A stretch of 15,316 nt of DNA from Anaerolineae bacterium. Lineage in GTDB: Bacteria > Chloroflexota > Anaerolineae > Aggregatilineales > Phototrophicaceae. Each line of letters begins with the position of its first letter. The first letter of the stretch is position 1. A model generated the notes under the pieces. It was not told the origin of the DNA and did no database searches. It worked only from the letters and a program-made list of their open reading frames with translations. Below are positions 6,316 to 13,601 of this stretch, piece after piece. Both the position numbers and the translations under genes were made by a program. The stretch spans positions 1 through 15,316 of the forward strand of contig JANQRM010000695.1 in assembly GCA_028284565.1 (NCBI GenBank), read 5' to 3'.

Positions 6316-8426
6316 TAAATATTCACCTTTGCGAGTTCGTTGAGTTTGGGTGAATTGGCTTGCTCACCATAGAGATGGCACAAAACATCGTGGCGTTCTG
6401 CCTCTTCCACGCGAGGCGGGAAGATATTGAGGCAGGCTTCCATCGCTTCGGGGCAGCGTTCTGCAAAGGGGCAACCAGGATACAATTCAGTGGGGCGCGG
6501 AATCCCTTCACGAATGCGTAGCGGTGGATTGGGAAGTGTCGGGTCGGGGACCGGAACAGCTGAAATCAGGGCTTGAGTATAAGGATGTTTGGGATTATTG
6601 ATAACTTCATCGCTCGGTCCCATCTCTACAATATGCCCCAAGTACATCACCGCAATGCGATCACAAGTGTATTGCAACAACGACAAATCATGCGAGATAT
6701 AGACAGTCGTCAGTCCCATCTCTTTCGCGAGGTCTTTCATCGTATTGAGAATGCCGGCACGGACAGACACATCCAACATCGAGACTGGTTCATCGGCAAC
6801 GAGGAAATCCGGTTGCAAGACGAGCGCGCGGGCGAGGACGACTCGTTGTAATTGTCCGCCAGAGAGTTGATGCGGATACTTATCAAGGAAGTTTTCAGGC
6901 GGACGTAGATTCACACGGTCTAAAGTGGCAACGATGCGTTGATAACGTTCTTGCTCATTCGTCCAGCCGTGGATGATGAGGGGTTCAGACAATGAGCGAT
7001 ACAAGGTGAAGCGAGAGTTAAGGGCTTCAAAGGGGTTCTGGAACATCAATTGCACCCGACGGCGGAAGGTCTGCGTGCTAGCTTTGGAGAGGTGCTTGAT
7101 GTCTTCCCCATCGAAGCGTATTGCACCGTCACTGGCATCGAGCAATTTGACAAGGAGTTTGCCTGTTGTGGTCTTCCCACAGCCAGATTCACCCGCCAAA
7201 CCTAGGCTTTCTCCGGGGCGTAATTTGACAGAAATGTCATTCACAGCATAGACAGTCTGAGCTTTTTCGCCACGTACCAAGCCAGCTAATCCCCCCCCGA
7301 TATGGAATCGTTTAGAGACTTTGTGGATGTTCACAAGTTCATCATCCGATTGGGGACTGTGCTTCTCTTTGTCGGTGACGAGTGCATGTCCATTCTCTCC
7401 ATAAGTTTGACGTGCGGCTTCCGTCTCGAGCCAGCGTTGAGGATTTTTAGCTTCTTGGCGAATCGTCTCCATCTCACTCGTGCGTAAGCAAGCGGCACGA
7501 TGATTGTCTGTTATGGTTTCCATTGTCGGGGCGATTTCTTTACAATCCGGCAAGACAAAGGGACAGCGTTCAGCAAATCGGCAGGCGGCAGGTGGATGAT
7601 GCAAATCAGGCGGATAGCCTTCGATGGAGACGAGAATGTCTTTAGGATTCACCAGATTGGGAAAGGCTTGTTGCAATCCCAGACTATAAGGATGATAGGG
7701 CGAGGCGAAGAAGGTTTCGACATCGCATTGTTCAATGATTTGTCCCGCGTACATCACGGCAACGGAATCACAGGCTTGAGCGACAACAGAAATATCGTGC
7801 GTGGATAAGATAACCGTCAGATTTAGCTCAGCTTCGAGACGTTCTAGCACTTCAAGGATTTGGTGTTGAACAATAACATCCAGTGCCGTTAGCGGTTCAT
7901 CCGCCAGCAGAATCGTTGGTTCAAGGGCAAGTGCCATCGCAATCACCGCGCGCTGTTTCATCCCACCCGAAAATTCGTGAGGGTAGTTTTTGAGTCGGCT
8001 GGGATTCAGTCCGACCATTTCAAAGAGTTCATAGGCGCGTTTGTGAGCATGTTTTTTGTCCATCTTGCCACGGATGGTCATAATGTCTTCGAGTTGTTTG
8101 CCGACTCGCTGAACGGGGTCAAGCGAATCCATTGACGCTTGGGGTACGGTAGCGATTTCTGTCCACAGCAGTTCACGTCGTTGTCTCGGTGACAATTGTA
8201 AGAGGTCACGCCCCTTAAAAATAATTTCACCGGAGGTCACTTCTCCATTTAGTGGTAAGACACCGACAAGCGCGCGCAGAAGGGTACTCTTACCACAACC
8301 CGATTCGCCAATGACACCCAGATGTTGAGCCGTATCGACATCAAACGAGACGCTATCAACAGCATGAACCGTCCCGCGCTGGGTATAATAAGCGACATTG
8401 AGATTGCGAACTTCTAGGAGTGCCAT
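6315..8426 (-). CDS. Fused double ATPase of a peptide ABC importer (DppD-DppF type)
   Basis: A 703-residue protein with two complete ABC ATPase modules. Module 1 (about 1-320) has Walker A GESGCGKST (40-48), Q-loop Q96, signature FSGGMKQ (152-158), Walker B ILLADEP and H-loop H210. Module 2 (about 365-700) has GESGCGKTT (412-420), Q463, LSGGQLQ (521-527), FLVADEP and H579. Each ends in the oligopeptide-transporter C-terminal extension with four cysteines at identical spacing (282/288/295/313 and 652/658/665/683), a pattern linked to an iron-sulfur cluster in some OppD proteins. The linker 320-365 is polar. It would power both permeases as one chain, like GsiA or YejF. An AAGGAGA ribosome binding site precedes the start, and the gap to the DppC-like gene is 18 bp. 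A run of eight G at codons 377-379 is a possible slippage site. Confidence 0.95.
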   Translation of the reverse strand: MALLEVRNLNVAYYTQRGTVHAVDSVSFDVDTAQHLGVIGESGCGKSTLLRALVGVLPLNGEVTSGEIIFKGRDLLQLSPRQRRELLWTEIATVPQASMDSLDPVQRVGKQLEDIMTIRGKMDKKHAHKRAYELFEMVGLNPSRLKNYPHEFSGGMKQRAVIAMALALEPTILLADEPLTALDVIVQHQILEVLERLEAELNLTVILSTHDISVVAQACDSVAVMYAGQIIEQCDVETFFASPYHPYSLGLQQAFPNLVNPKDILVSIEGYPPDLHHPPAACRFAERCPFVLPDCKEIAPTMETITDNHRAACLRTSEMETIRQEAKNPQRWLETEAARQTYGENGHALVTDKEKHSPQSDDELVNIHKVSKRFHIGGGLAGLVRGEKAQTVYAVNDISVKLRPGESLGLAGESGCGKTTTGKLLVKLLDASDGAIRFDGEDIKHLSKASTQTFRRRVQLMFQNPFEALNSRFTLYRSLSEPLIIHGWTNEQERYQRIVATLDRVNLRPPENFLDKYPHQLSGGQLQRVVLARALVLQPDFLVADEPVSMLDVSVRAGILNTMKDLAKEMGLTTVYISHDLSLLQYTCDRIAVMYLGHIVEMGPSDEVINNPKHPYTQALISAVPVPDPTLPNPPLRIREGIPRPTELYPGCPFAERCPEAMEACLNIFPPRVEEAERHDVLCHLYGEQANSPKLNELAKVNI
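7291..7298 (-). repeat. G8 homopolymer inside the fused ATPase gene
   Basis: Eight consecutive C on the plus strand (G on the coding strand) encode Gly377-Gly379 just before the second ATPase module. A one-base slip would leave module 1 intact and put module 2 out of frame. Confidence 0.6.
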
Positions 8427-8444
8427 GTTACTCTGTCTCCTTAT

Positions 8445-9383
8445 TTAATGCCGACGCAAACGGGGGAACAGAACTTCTTCATAACCACGTCCGATGAAAA
8501 AGCCCGCCATCACAGTGAGCATGATGCAGATTCCGGGTGGACCAAACCAATAGAAAGCGCCTCGAGAGAGGGCTTGGGAGGCAAAGGCATCTTGGAGCAT
8601 GAAACCCCAACTGACCACATCTGGGTCACCAAAGCCCAAGAAACTGACGCTGGCTTCTGTAAGGATTGCCCAACCGATAGCGAGTGAACCATACAAAAAG
8701 GACAAGGGTAGAATGCTCGGTGTGATGTAGATGAAGATAATTCGCAGATTGCTTGCACCAGAAATCTTCGCCGCGCTGACAAAAGATTGTTCTCGAATGA
8801 CAAGCACTTGAGAGCGAATCACGCGCGCCGTATCCCGCCAGAGCAAGAACGCCATCGCAAAAACGACATTCCATATATTGGGTTCCATAAACGCCGCCAG
8901 AACGATGATGAAGGGCAAGAAGGGAATCCCGAAGGCAATATCAGCGAGTGCCATCAGTAGCGAATCAATGATAGTTCCGCCGAAATAGCCCGCGATGAGT
9001 CCCACGATTGTGCCGATAATCGCCACGGCAATTGCCGCGGAGAATCCAACGACCAACGCCGTGCGTGACCCATAGACCAATTGAGAGAAAATGTCGCGTC
9101 CGAGATTGGTTGTCCCAAGTAAAAACTCTGCGGATGGTTTTTCATTTGAGAGCCAAAAGCCATCTTCTTCAATGACTTCAAGTTCACCATAGGGCGCGAT
9201 GACATCCGCAAAAACGGCGACAAAGAAGAAGAAGAGCAGGATTATTAGCCCGACGAGTGCCAAGCGGTCCCGACGGAAGACTTCGGCATTGGTCTGCATG
9301 AATTGGGTGAAAAAGGACTTTTGCTTAATCTCATGCGCGGTGAATGTTTCGTTTCGTGGGTCGATAGTGGAGCGTAAATCCAT
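8445..9383 (-). CDS. Peptide ABC transporter permease, DppC/OppC type
   Basis: A 312-residue inner-membrane permease. An N-terminal cytoplasmic stretch of about 40 residues precedes the first membrane segment (ALVGLIILLFFFFVAVFADV). The extracytoplasmic loop contains HLLGT-like FLLGTTNLGRDIFS, the hallmark of the OppC N-terminal region. Five further hydrophobic segments follow. The cytoplasmic EAA motif that docks on the ATPase reads SAAKISGASNLRIIFIYITP, very close to the DppC consensus, and SVSFLGFGDPDVVSWG near the end is also characteristic. AAGGAGG (9390-9396) overlaps the stop codon of the DppB-like gene, so the two permeases are tightly coupled. The product pairs with the DppB-like permease to form the channel. 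Confidence 0.95.
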   Translation of the reverse strand: MDLRSTIDPRNETFTAHEIKQKSFFTQFMQTNAEVFRRDRLALVGLIILLFFFFVAVFADVIAPYGELEVIEEDGFWLSNEKPSAEFLLGTTNLGRDIFSQLVYGSRTALVVGFSAAIAVAIIGTIVGLIAGYFGGTIIDSLLMALADIAFGIPFLPFIIVLAAFMEPNIWNVVFAMAFLLWRDTARVIRSQVLVIREQSFVSAAKISGASNLRIIFIYITPSILPLSFLYGSLAIGWAILTEASVSFLGFGDPDVVSWGFMLQDAFASQALSRGAFYWFGPPGICIMLTVMAGFFIGRGYEEVLFPRLRRH

Positions 9384-9389
9384 GATACG

Positions 9390-9396
9390 CCTCCTT
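9390..9396 (-). promoter_or_regulatory. Ribosome binding site of the DppC-like gene, embedded in the DppB-like stop
   Basis: AAGGAGG on the minus strand shares its first two bases with the TAA stop at 9397-9395 and lies 6 bases before ATG 9383. This supports the start and suggests coupled translation. Confidence 0.75.
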
Positions 9397-10396
9397 AAGA
9401 TACTCGTGCTTGGTCGGATGAGCCAATGCGGGGGTCTAGGAAGCCATACATGACATCGGCAATAAAATTAAGGAGAACCGTAATGGCGGCGATGATAAAA
9501 AATGCGCCTTGAGCAAGAGGATAGTCGGCAGTGTTGACGGCGCGGACAAGGGTACGTCCGACACCGGGCCACGCGAAGACATTTTCAATCAGGACATTGC
9601 CTGCAATCGAATAGCCAATCCCCAAAGTGAAGGCAGTGAGTACAGGTAGCAACGCATTCCGCGCGGCTTTACGGATCATCAGGCGACGTTCAGAAAAGCC
9701 GGCTAGCCGTCCCATCGTGATAAAGTCTTGATCCATCACTTCGAGCATGTTGGAGCGCATCAACAATAAAGGCAAGCCATGTAAGTAAAGCGCGAGAGTA
9801 AGGGTTGGCAATATCATATGTCGCCAAAACTGCGGTGATAATAACTTTTCGATTTCGTTATCGAAGATGGTTCCAGCAGGGGCTGTTCCAGACGAAGGCA
9901 ACCAACGTAATTCAAAGGCAAAGATGGCTAAGAGAATCATCCCCACCCAAAACTCCGGTGCGGCACGTGTCATCAAGGTGAAAATAATGCCACCTTTTTC
10001 AACCTTGCTTCCACGACGTGCGGCTAAGAAAATACCTGCGATTGTGCCGTAGAGATAGGCAAGGATAAGGGCAGTTACTGTCAAATAAAGGGTGTTGGGT
10101 AGCACTTCAATCAGTTGTTCGAGGACAGGTCCGCCACGATGGAAAGAATCGCCAAAATCCCCGCGTAATAAATTGCCTAAATAAATGAAATATTGTTCAT
10201 GTAAGGGGCGGTCTAAGCCAAAGCGTGCCAGTAATTGCGCTTCTTGTTCGGCGGTGAAGGTGGTGTCAATATAAGCGGTGAGAGGATTGCCGGGCGCAAG
10301 GCGAAAGAGCAAAAAGAGAATGGTCACAATCACCCACAGCACAAGAATACTGCGAATGAAGCGTCCGCCGATATAAAGCCAAATGCCACGTTGCAT
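9395..10396 (-). CDS. Peptide ABC transporter permease, DppB/OppB type
   Basis: A 333-residue permease. It starts with the family N-terminus (GGRFIRSILVLWVIVTILFLLFRLAPGNP), whose first membrane segment is followed by a loop with LLARFGLDRPLHEQYFIYLG and LRGDFGDSF. Further membrane segments follow. The EAA motif (ITMGRLAGFSERRLMIRKAA) and a final ENVFAWPGVGRTLVRAV match the DppB consensus closely. GGGGGAG (10401-10407) precedes the ATG at 10396. A 99-bp spacer with two hairpins separates it from the binding-protein gene, unlike the very tight junctions elsewhere in the operon. That fits lower expression of the permeases than of the binding protein. Confidence 0.95.
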   Translation of the reverse strand: MQRGIWLYIGGRFIRSILVLWVIVTILFLLFRLAPGNPLTAYIDTTFTAEQEAQLLARFGLDRPLHEQYFIYLGNLLRGDFGDSFHRGGPVLEQLIEVLPNTLYLTVTALILAYLYGTIAGIFLAARRGSKVEKGGIIFTLMTRAAPEFWVGMILLAIFAFELRWLPSSGTAPAGTIFDNEIEKLLSPQFWRHMILPTLTLALYLHGLPLLLMRSNMLEVMDQDFITMGRLAGFSERRLMIRKAARNALLPVLTAFTLGIGYSIAGNVLIENVFAWPGVGRTLVRAVNTADYPLAQGAFFIIAAITVLLNFIADVMYGFLDPRIGSSDQARVS

Positions 10397-10419
10397 AATC
10401 TCCCCCTTTGTTAGAGGTA

Positions 10420-10443
10420 GAGAGCCATAACATGATGACTCTC
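10420..10443. repeat. 9-bp hairpin near the DppB-like start
   Basis: GAGAGCCAT (10420-10428) pairs with ATGACTCTC (10435-10443) around a six-base loop, with one G-T wobble. It lies about 13 bp upstream of the DppB-like ribosome binding site and could affect initiation or message stability. Confidence 0.5.
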
Positions 10444-10461
10444 CTGATAGTCGTAATAGAA

Positions 10462-10489
10462 GTAGGGGCGGTTCGTGAACCGCCCTTAC
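10462..10489. repeat. REP-like palindrome after the binding-protein gene
   Basis: GTAGGGGCGGTT (10462-10473) pairs with AACCGCCCTTAC (10478-10489) around a CGTG loop, giving a 12-bp stem with one G-T pair. It begins 6 bases after the stop codon of the binding-protein gene. No T-run follows on either strand, so it is not a classic terminator. GC-rich palindromes of this kind in a binding-protein/permease spacer can protect the upstream message from 3' decay, as in malE-malF. The sequence looks like a dispersed intergenic palindrome, but no second copy was noticed in this window. Confidence 0.65.
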
Positions 10490-10495
10490 AAGAGT

Positions 10496-12181
10496 TTAAC
10501 CAGCGGGGTAATGCAGGACACCTGCGTCGTCCCAAACAAAGCCAGCTGCTTCCAGATGTCCGCGTGCTGCATCAATATCAAAGGCATATTGTGGCAACTC
10601 TGGATTGTGCCAGTAGTCAATAGCAACCGAGACATAGGAGTCAGCCGATGCGCCAAAACCCTTGAAGATGTTGCGGATGATGGATTCTTTCGGCATCACC
10701 TGTGCTACTGCTTGACGAAGGGTCACATTGTCAAAAGGTGCAAAGCGGGTGTTAAAGCCGAAGAAGCGGAAGCCCAAGTCGGGACTAGCGAAAAGTTCAA
10801 TAGCGGGATCACCATCTGCAATTTCTGTGAGGATGGAGGAATCGCCCTCGAATTCACGCACGAAGTTCAGTTCACCGGTTTGGATTTGACCCAAGATAGC
10901 TTCCTGATTCGGCAGAATACGCATGATAAAGCGACTTGCATTCGGTGCTGAGAAGTGGTCCGAGTAGGCTTCTAGGATAGCGATTTCACCTTCTTGCCAA
11001 TCGACATAACGGAAGGGACCGGAGCCAATCTTGGTCAGTGCGTCATTGTCGGTCAGGCTTTCTGCGTTGGCATCTTCTTGAGTTATTAGGTCATCGATGA
11101 TGGGTTCCCAGATATGTTTTGGGATGATATTAACCTTCGCTAGTGAAGCTGTTTCAAACGCCACCCATGGCTCGTTCAACGTGAAACGGAGGCTCAATTC
11201 ATCGATGACTTCCGTTTCCACGATACGACGGGTGAAGGGCGCATACATCGGCGATTCATCCGTATTGGGAACCGCGAATGAGTAAGCGACATCTTCTGCG
11301 GTGACTGGCTCACCGTCATGCCATGTCATACCTTCACGCAGGGTAATCAATACCGTTGTATCGTCTTCCCAAACAACCGATTCTGCCGCCCAAGGTTGGG
11401 TCAAGCCATCCGGACCAATCCGCATCACACGATCCCAAATCAGTTCAGTCAAGCGGGAGGGGGCATCACCAGAGATATACAGTGGGTTGATTGCGAGTAG
11501 GTCATCGCCAGTATTTGTCAGAATGTCTGCTTGGTCGCCTACAGGTGTCAAGCCAATCCAAGTCCAGAAGTTTTGTACGCCAATGCCTTGTGCGTCAACA
11601 ATCGAAGCTGGGTCCCAAACGTCAGTACGGATGAGTTGTGGGATGCTAGGATGAGCCACATAGACATAGGGAACATCTTCAGCAACGAGTGCTTGTGCTT
11701 GATAAATCAAGTCCCGGCGGGCTTCAGAGTCGGTTTCAGCACGTTGGGCTTCAGCAAGAGCATCGTAGTCAGGATTATTGTAACCGACAAAGTTGTAGCC
11801 TTGTTCCGCTGTGGAGGAATGGAACAGATTGAAGACGAATTCATCTGGGTCCATCCGTTCTGGACGGGCAACCATCCGCCACGCGGTCATTTGCCAGCCA
11901 TCACCACCAAAGGCTTCTGGCTCATTGAGACGATTAAACCAAACAATATTGGAGTAGGTTGCCCAAGGTACAGCTTTATGTTCAACGTTCATGCCTAGTT
12001 CACGCATATTTTGAACCAACAAGCGGGTCGATTCAAATTCAATCGGGTCTTCTGCTTGAGTGTTGGAGAGGACGATAACCATCTCAACCGGGTCACCCAT
12101 GTCTTGCGCCGAGACGATACCCAAACTCATCACGAGAACGAGGACCATCAAGGTTGAAAGGAGTACTTTCTGAAATTTCAT
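10496..12181 (-). CDS. Family-5 peptide-binding protein with apparently circularly permuted fold
   Basis: A 561-residue secreted binding protein of the DppA/OppA type. The signal peptide is residues 1-25 (cleavage after VSA, no lipobox). Residues 32-212 then match what is normally the C-terminal part of the family: a VEMVIVLSN strand, LVQNMRELGMNVEHKAVPWA, MDPDEFVFNLFHSS, NFVGYNNPDYDAL, EARRDLIYQAQALVAEDVPY and a final VRxxVxG-like RTDVWDP. After a linker at about 213-230 the normal start of the fold follows: INPLY, LIWDRVMR, VLITLREGMTWHDGEPVTAE (271-296 region) and DVAYSF. The core SGPFRYVDW and the late PFDNVTLRQAVAQVMPKESI plus ARGHLEAAGF come after it. The protein ends at GVLHYPAG, where relatives continue into the moved block. 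GAGGT at 12190-12194 lies 8 bases before the ATG. It supplies ligand to the downstream permeases. Family certain; permutation judged from recalled family order. Confidence 0.9.
   Translation of the reverse strand: MKFQKVLLSTLMVLVLVMSLGIVSAQDMGDPVEMVIVLSNTQAEDPIEFESTRLLVQNMRELGMNVEHKAVPWATYSNIVWFNRLNEPEAFGGDGWQMTAWRMVARPERMDPDEFVFNLFHSSTAEQGYNFVGYNNPDYDALAEAQRAETDSEARRDLIYQAQALVAEDVPYVYVAHPSIPQLIRTDVWDPASIVDAQGIGVQNFWTWIGLTPVGDQADILTNTGDDLLAINPLYISGDAPSRLTELIWDRVMRIGPDGLTQPWAAESVVWEDDTTVLITLREGMTWHDGEPVTAEDVAYSFAVPNTDESPMYAPFTRRIVETEVIDELSLRFTLNEPWVAFETASLAKVNIIPKHIWEPIIDDLITQEDANAESLTDNDALTKIGSGPFRYVDWQEGEIAILEAYSDHFSAPNASRFIMRILPNQEAILGQIQTGELNFVREFEGDSSILTEIADGDPAIELFASPDLGFRFFGFNTRFAPFDNVTLRQAVAQVMPKESIIRNIFKGFGASADSYVSVAIDYWHNPELPQYAFDIDAARGHLEAAGFVWDDAGVLHYPAG
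11507..11548 (-). other. New junction in the permuted binding protein
   Basis: Codons 212-225 join the relocated C-terminal block (ending WTWIGLTP) to the normal N-terminal start of the family (ADILTNTGDDLLAINPLY). In the standard protein these two ends are the natural C- and N-termini, both in lobe I. A short linker of roughly ten residues (TPVGDQADILTN) closes the ring here. Confidence 0.65.
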
Positions 12182-12247
12182 AGCATTTTACCTCATCTAC
12201 TTAAATATACTTTATGGAGCAGAACAGTTTGCGTTTCTTCGATAATG

Positions 12248-12256
12248 CACCTCCTT
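12248..12256 (-). promoter_or_regulatory. Strong Shine-Dalgarno sequence without a start codon
   Basis: AAGGAGGTG on the minus strand, overlapping the TAA stop of the M20 peptidase gene, is fully complementary to the end of 16S rRNA. No ATG, GTG or TTG follows at usable distance; the next gene starts 67 bases further on with its own weaker GAGGT site. It may be left from a gene that once followed directly. Confidence 0.5.
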
Positions 12257-13601
12257 ACAGCGTTGCAAACTTGTCGATGATCGTAGCAATATGCTCAATC
12301 CCTAAATAATAATCTTCCACCCGAATGTTTTCGTTGGGGGCATGATTGCGTGAATTCTCATTACCGACACCAATCGACACCGCAGGGATTCCGAACTTTT
12401 GGCACAACGGGTACATCGGACCACTGCCGGGTGAGGTGGGATAGACTATCGGGTACTGTCCATATACAGTCTCCGATGTCTCGGCAACGAGCTTGGCAAA
12501 GGTATGGTCGGTTGGGGTTCGTGCCGGATGTTCGGCGGCGAGGCATTTCACTTCAATATCCCCGAAACCATGTGTCTCTAAATGCTTCACAAGGAGTTCA
12601 TAAATCTCATGCGGGTCTTGGTTATTAACCAGCCGGAAATCAATTTTCACACCCGCTTCATGGGGCAACACCGTCTTCACACCATCGTCGGTATAACCTG
12701 ACCATATGCCACAGATATTGCAGGTGGGTTGGAAGACGTATTGCTCCAACAAGGCTTGTCCACTGAGGTTATTGATATAAGCCTCAATGCCGAGTTGGTC
12801 TTTTCGTCCTGCTTCATCAAAGGGCATCTGACTGAGAGCTTCAAGGTCAGATGGGGTGGGTGCGAGAACCTTATCATAGAAGCCATCAATCAAGATTCGC
12901 TCATTGGAATCTTTTAGGCTTTGGAGAGCACGGAGTAAATGCCAAGCTGGACTCGGTACTACCGCCGCCCATGCCGAATGCAGATCGACATTGGCTATCT
13001 TCGCAGTGAGTTCGACGTATAGGATGCCTTTCACACCCAGATAGACTTCCCGCCGTCCGGTGACATCACAATAGCCCGCTTCCCAAATGCAAGCATCAGC
13101 TTGGATGATATCCTGATGTTCTTCAGCAAAGTCAGTGAGATTAGGACTCCCGATTTCTTCCTCGCCCTCAAAGATGAACTTGAGATTGATAGGCAATTCA
13201 TCTCTAGCACGAGTATAGGAATCTACTGCCGCCAAACGTGCCACCAGATTGCCTTTGTTATCAGAGACTCCCCGTGCATAAAACACGCCATCCCGAATCA
13301 CCGGCTCAAAGGGATCGGAGTCCCATAATTTCAGTGGGTCAGGAGGTTGCACGTCATAATGATCGTAAAAGGAAAGCGTCTTATTCGACTTGCCCTTGAG
13401 TTCACCAAAGACCACGGGATAGCCCGCCGTTGGAATCTGCTGGACAGATGCGCCGATACCCTTGAGCAGGTCTTCGACCATCTGTGCCGTTTCCCTCATG
13501 CCGATGTTTTGCGCGGCAATCGAGGGTTGGCGACAGAGGTCAATCAACCAATTCAAATAGGTCTCTTTGCGGGAGTTGAGGACGGCTTTCACATCATCCA
13601 T
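12255..13601 (-). CDS. M20-family metallopeptidase (dipeptidase/deacylase type)
   Basis: A 448-residue zinc hydrolase of the M20 family, of normal length. The motifs in order are: HYDVQP with H81 and catalytic D83; ARGVSDNKGN with bridging D114; EGEEEIGSP (145-153) with the general-base and metal Glu; NVDLHSAW with H208 at the edge of the lid domain; and SRNHAPNE near residue 423 with the last metal His. The FYDHYDVQP form and the GEEEIGSPN motif place it with the carnosinase/ArgE-DapE-like dipeptidases rather than aminoacylases, but the substrate is open. No signal peptide, so it acts in the cytoplasm. Its ATG overlaps the stop of the amidohydrolase by one base (TGATG), so both are likely made together. 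In this operon it would cleave the imported compound. Confidence 0.93.
   Translation of the reverse strand: MDDVKAVLNSRKETYLNWLIDLCRQPSIAAQNIGMRETAQMVEDLLKGIGASVQQIPTAGYPVVFGELKGKSNKTLSFYDHYDVQPPDPLKLWDSDPFEPVIRDGVFYARGVSDNKGNLVARLAAVDSYTRARDELPINLKFIFEGEEEIGSPNLTDFAEEHQDIIQADACIWEAGYCDVTGRREVYLGVKGILYVELTAKIANVDLHSAWAAVVPSPAWHLLRALQSLKDSNERILIDGFYDKVLAPTPSDLEALSQMPFDEAGRKDQLGIEAYINNLSGQALLEQYVFQPTCNICGIWSGYTDDGVKTVLPHEAGVKIDFRLVNNQDPHEIYELLVKHLETHGFGDIEVKCLAAEHPARTPTDHTFAKLVAETSETVYGQYPIVYPTSPGSGPMYPLCQKFGIPAVSIGVGNENSRNHAPNENIRVEDYYLGIEHIATIIDKFATL

Noticed and set aside
10462..10489. Palindrome as a rho-independent terminator
   Set aside because: No T-run on either strand and the permease genes downstream must be transcribed.
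12350..12628. Plus-strand frames over the M20, amidohydrolase, transporter and dehydrogenase genes
   Set aside because: They lie antisense to strongly conserved coding sequence, lack ribosome binding sites and have shadow-like composition.
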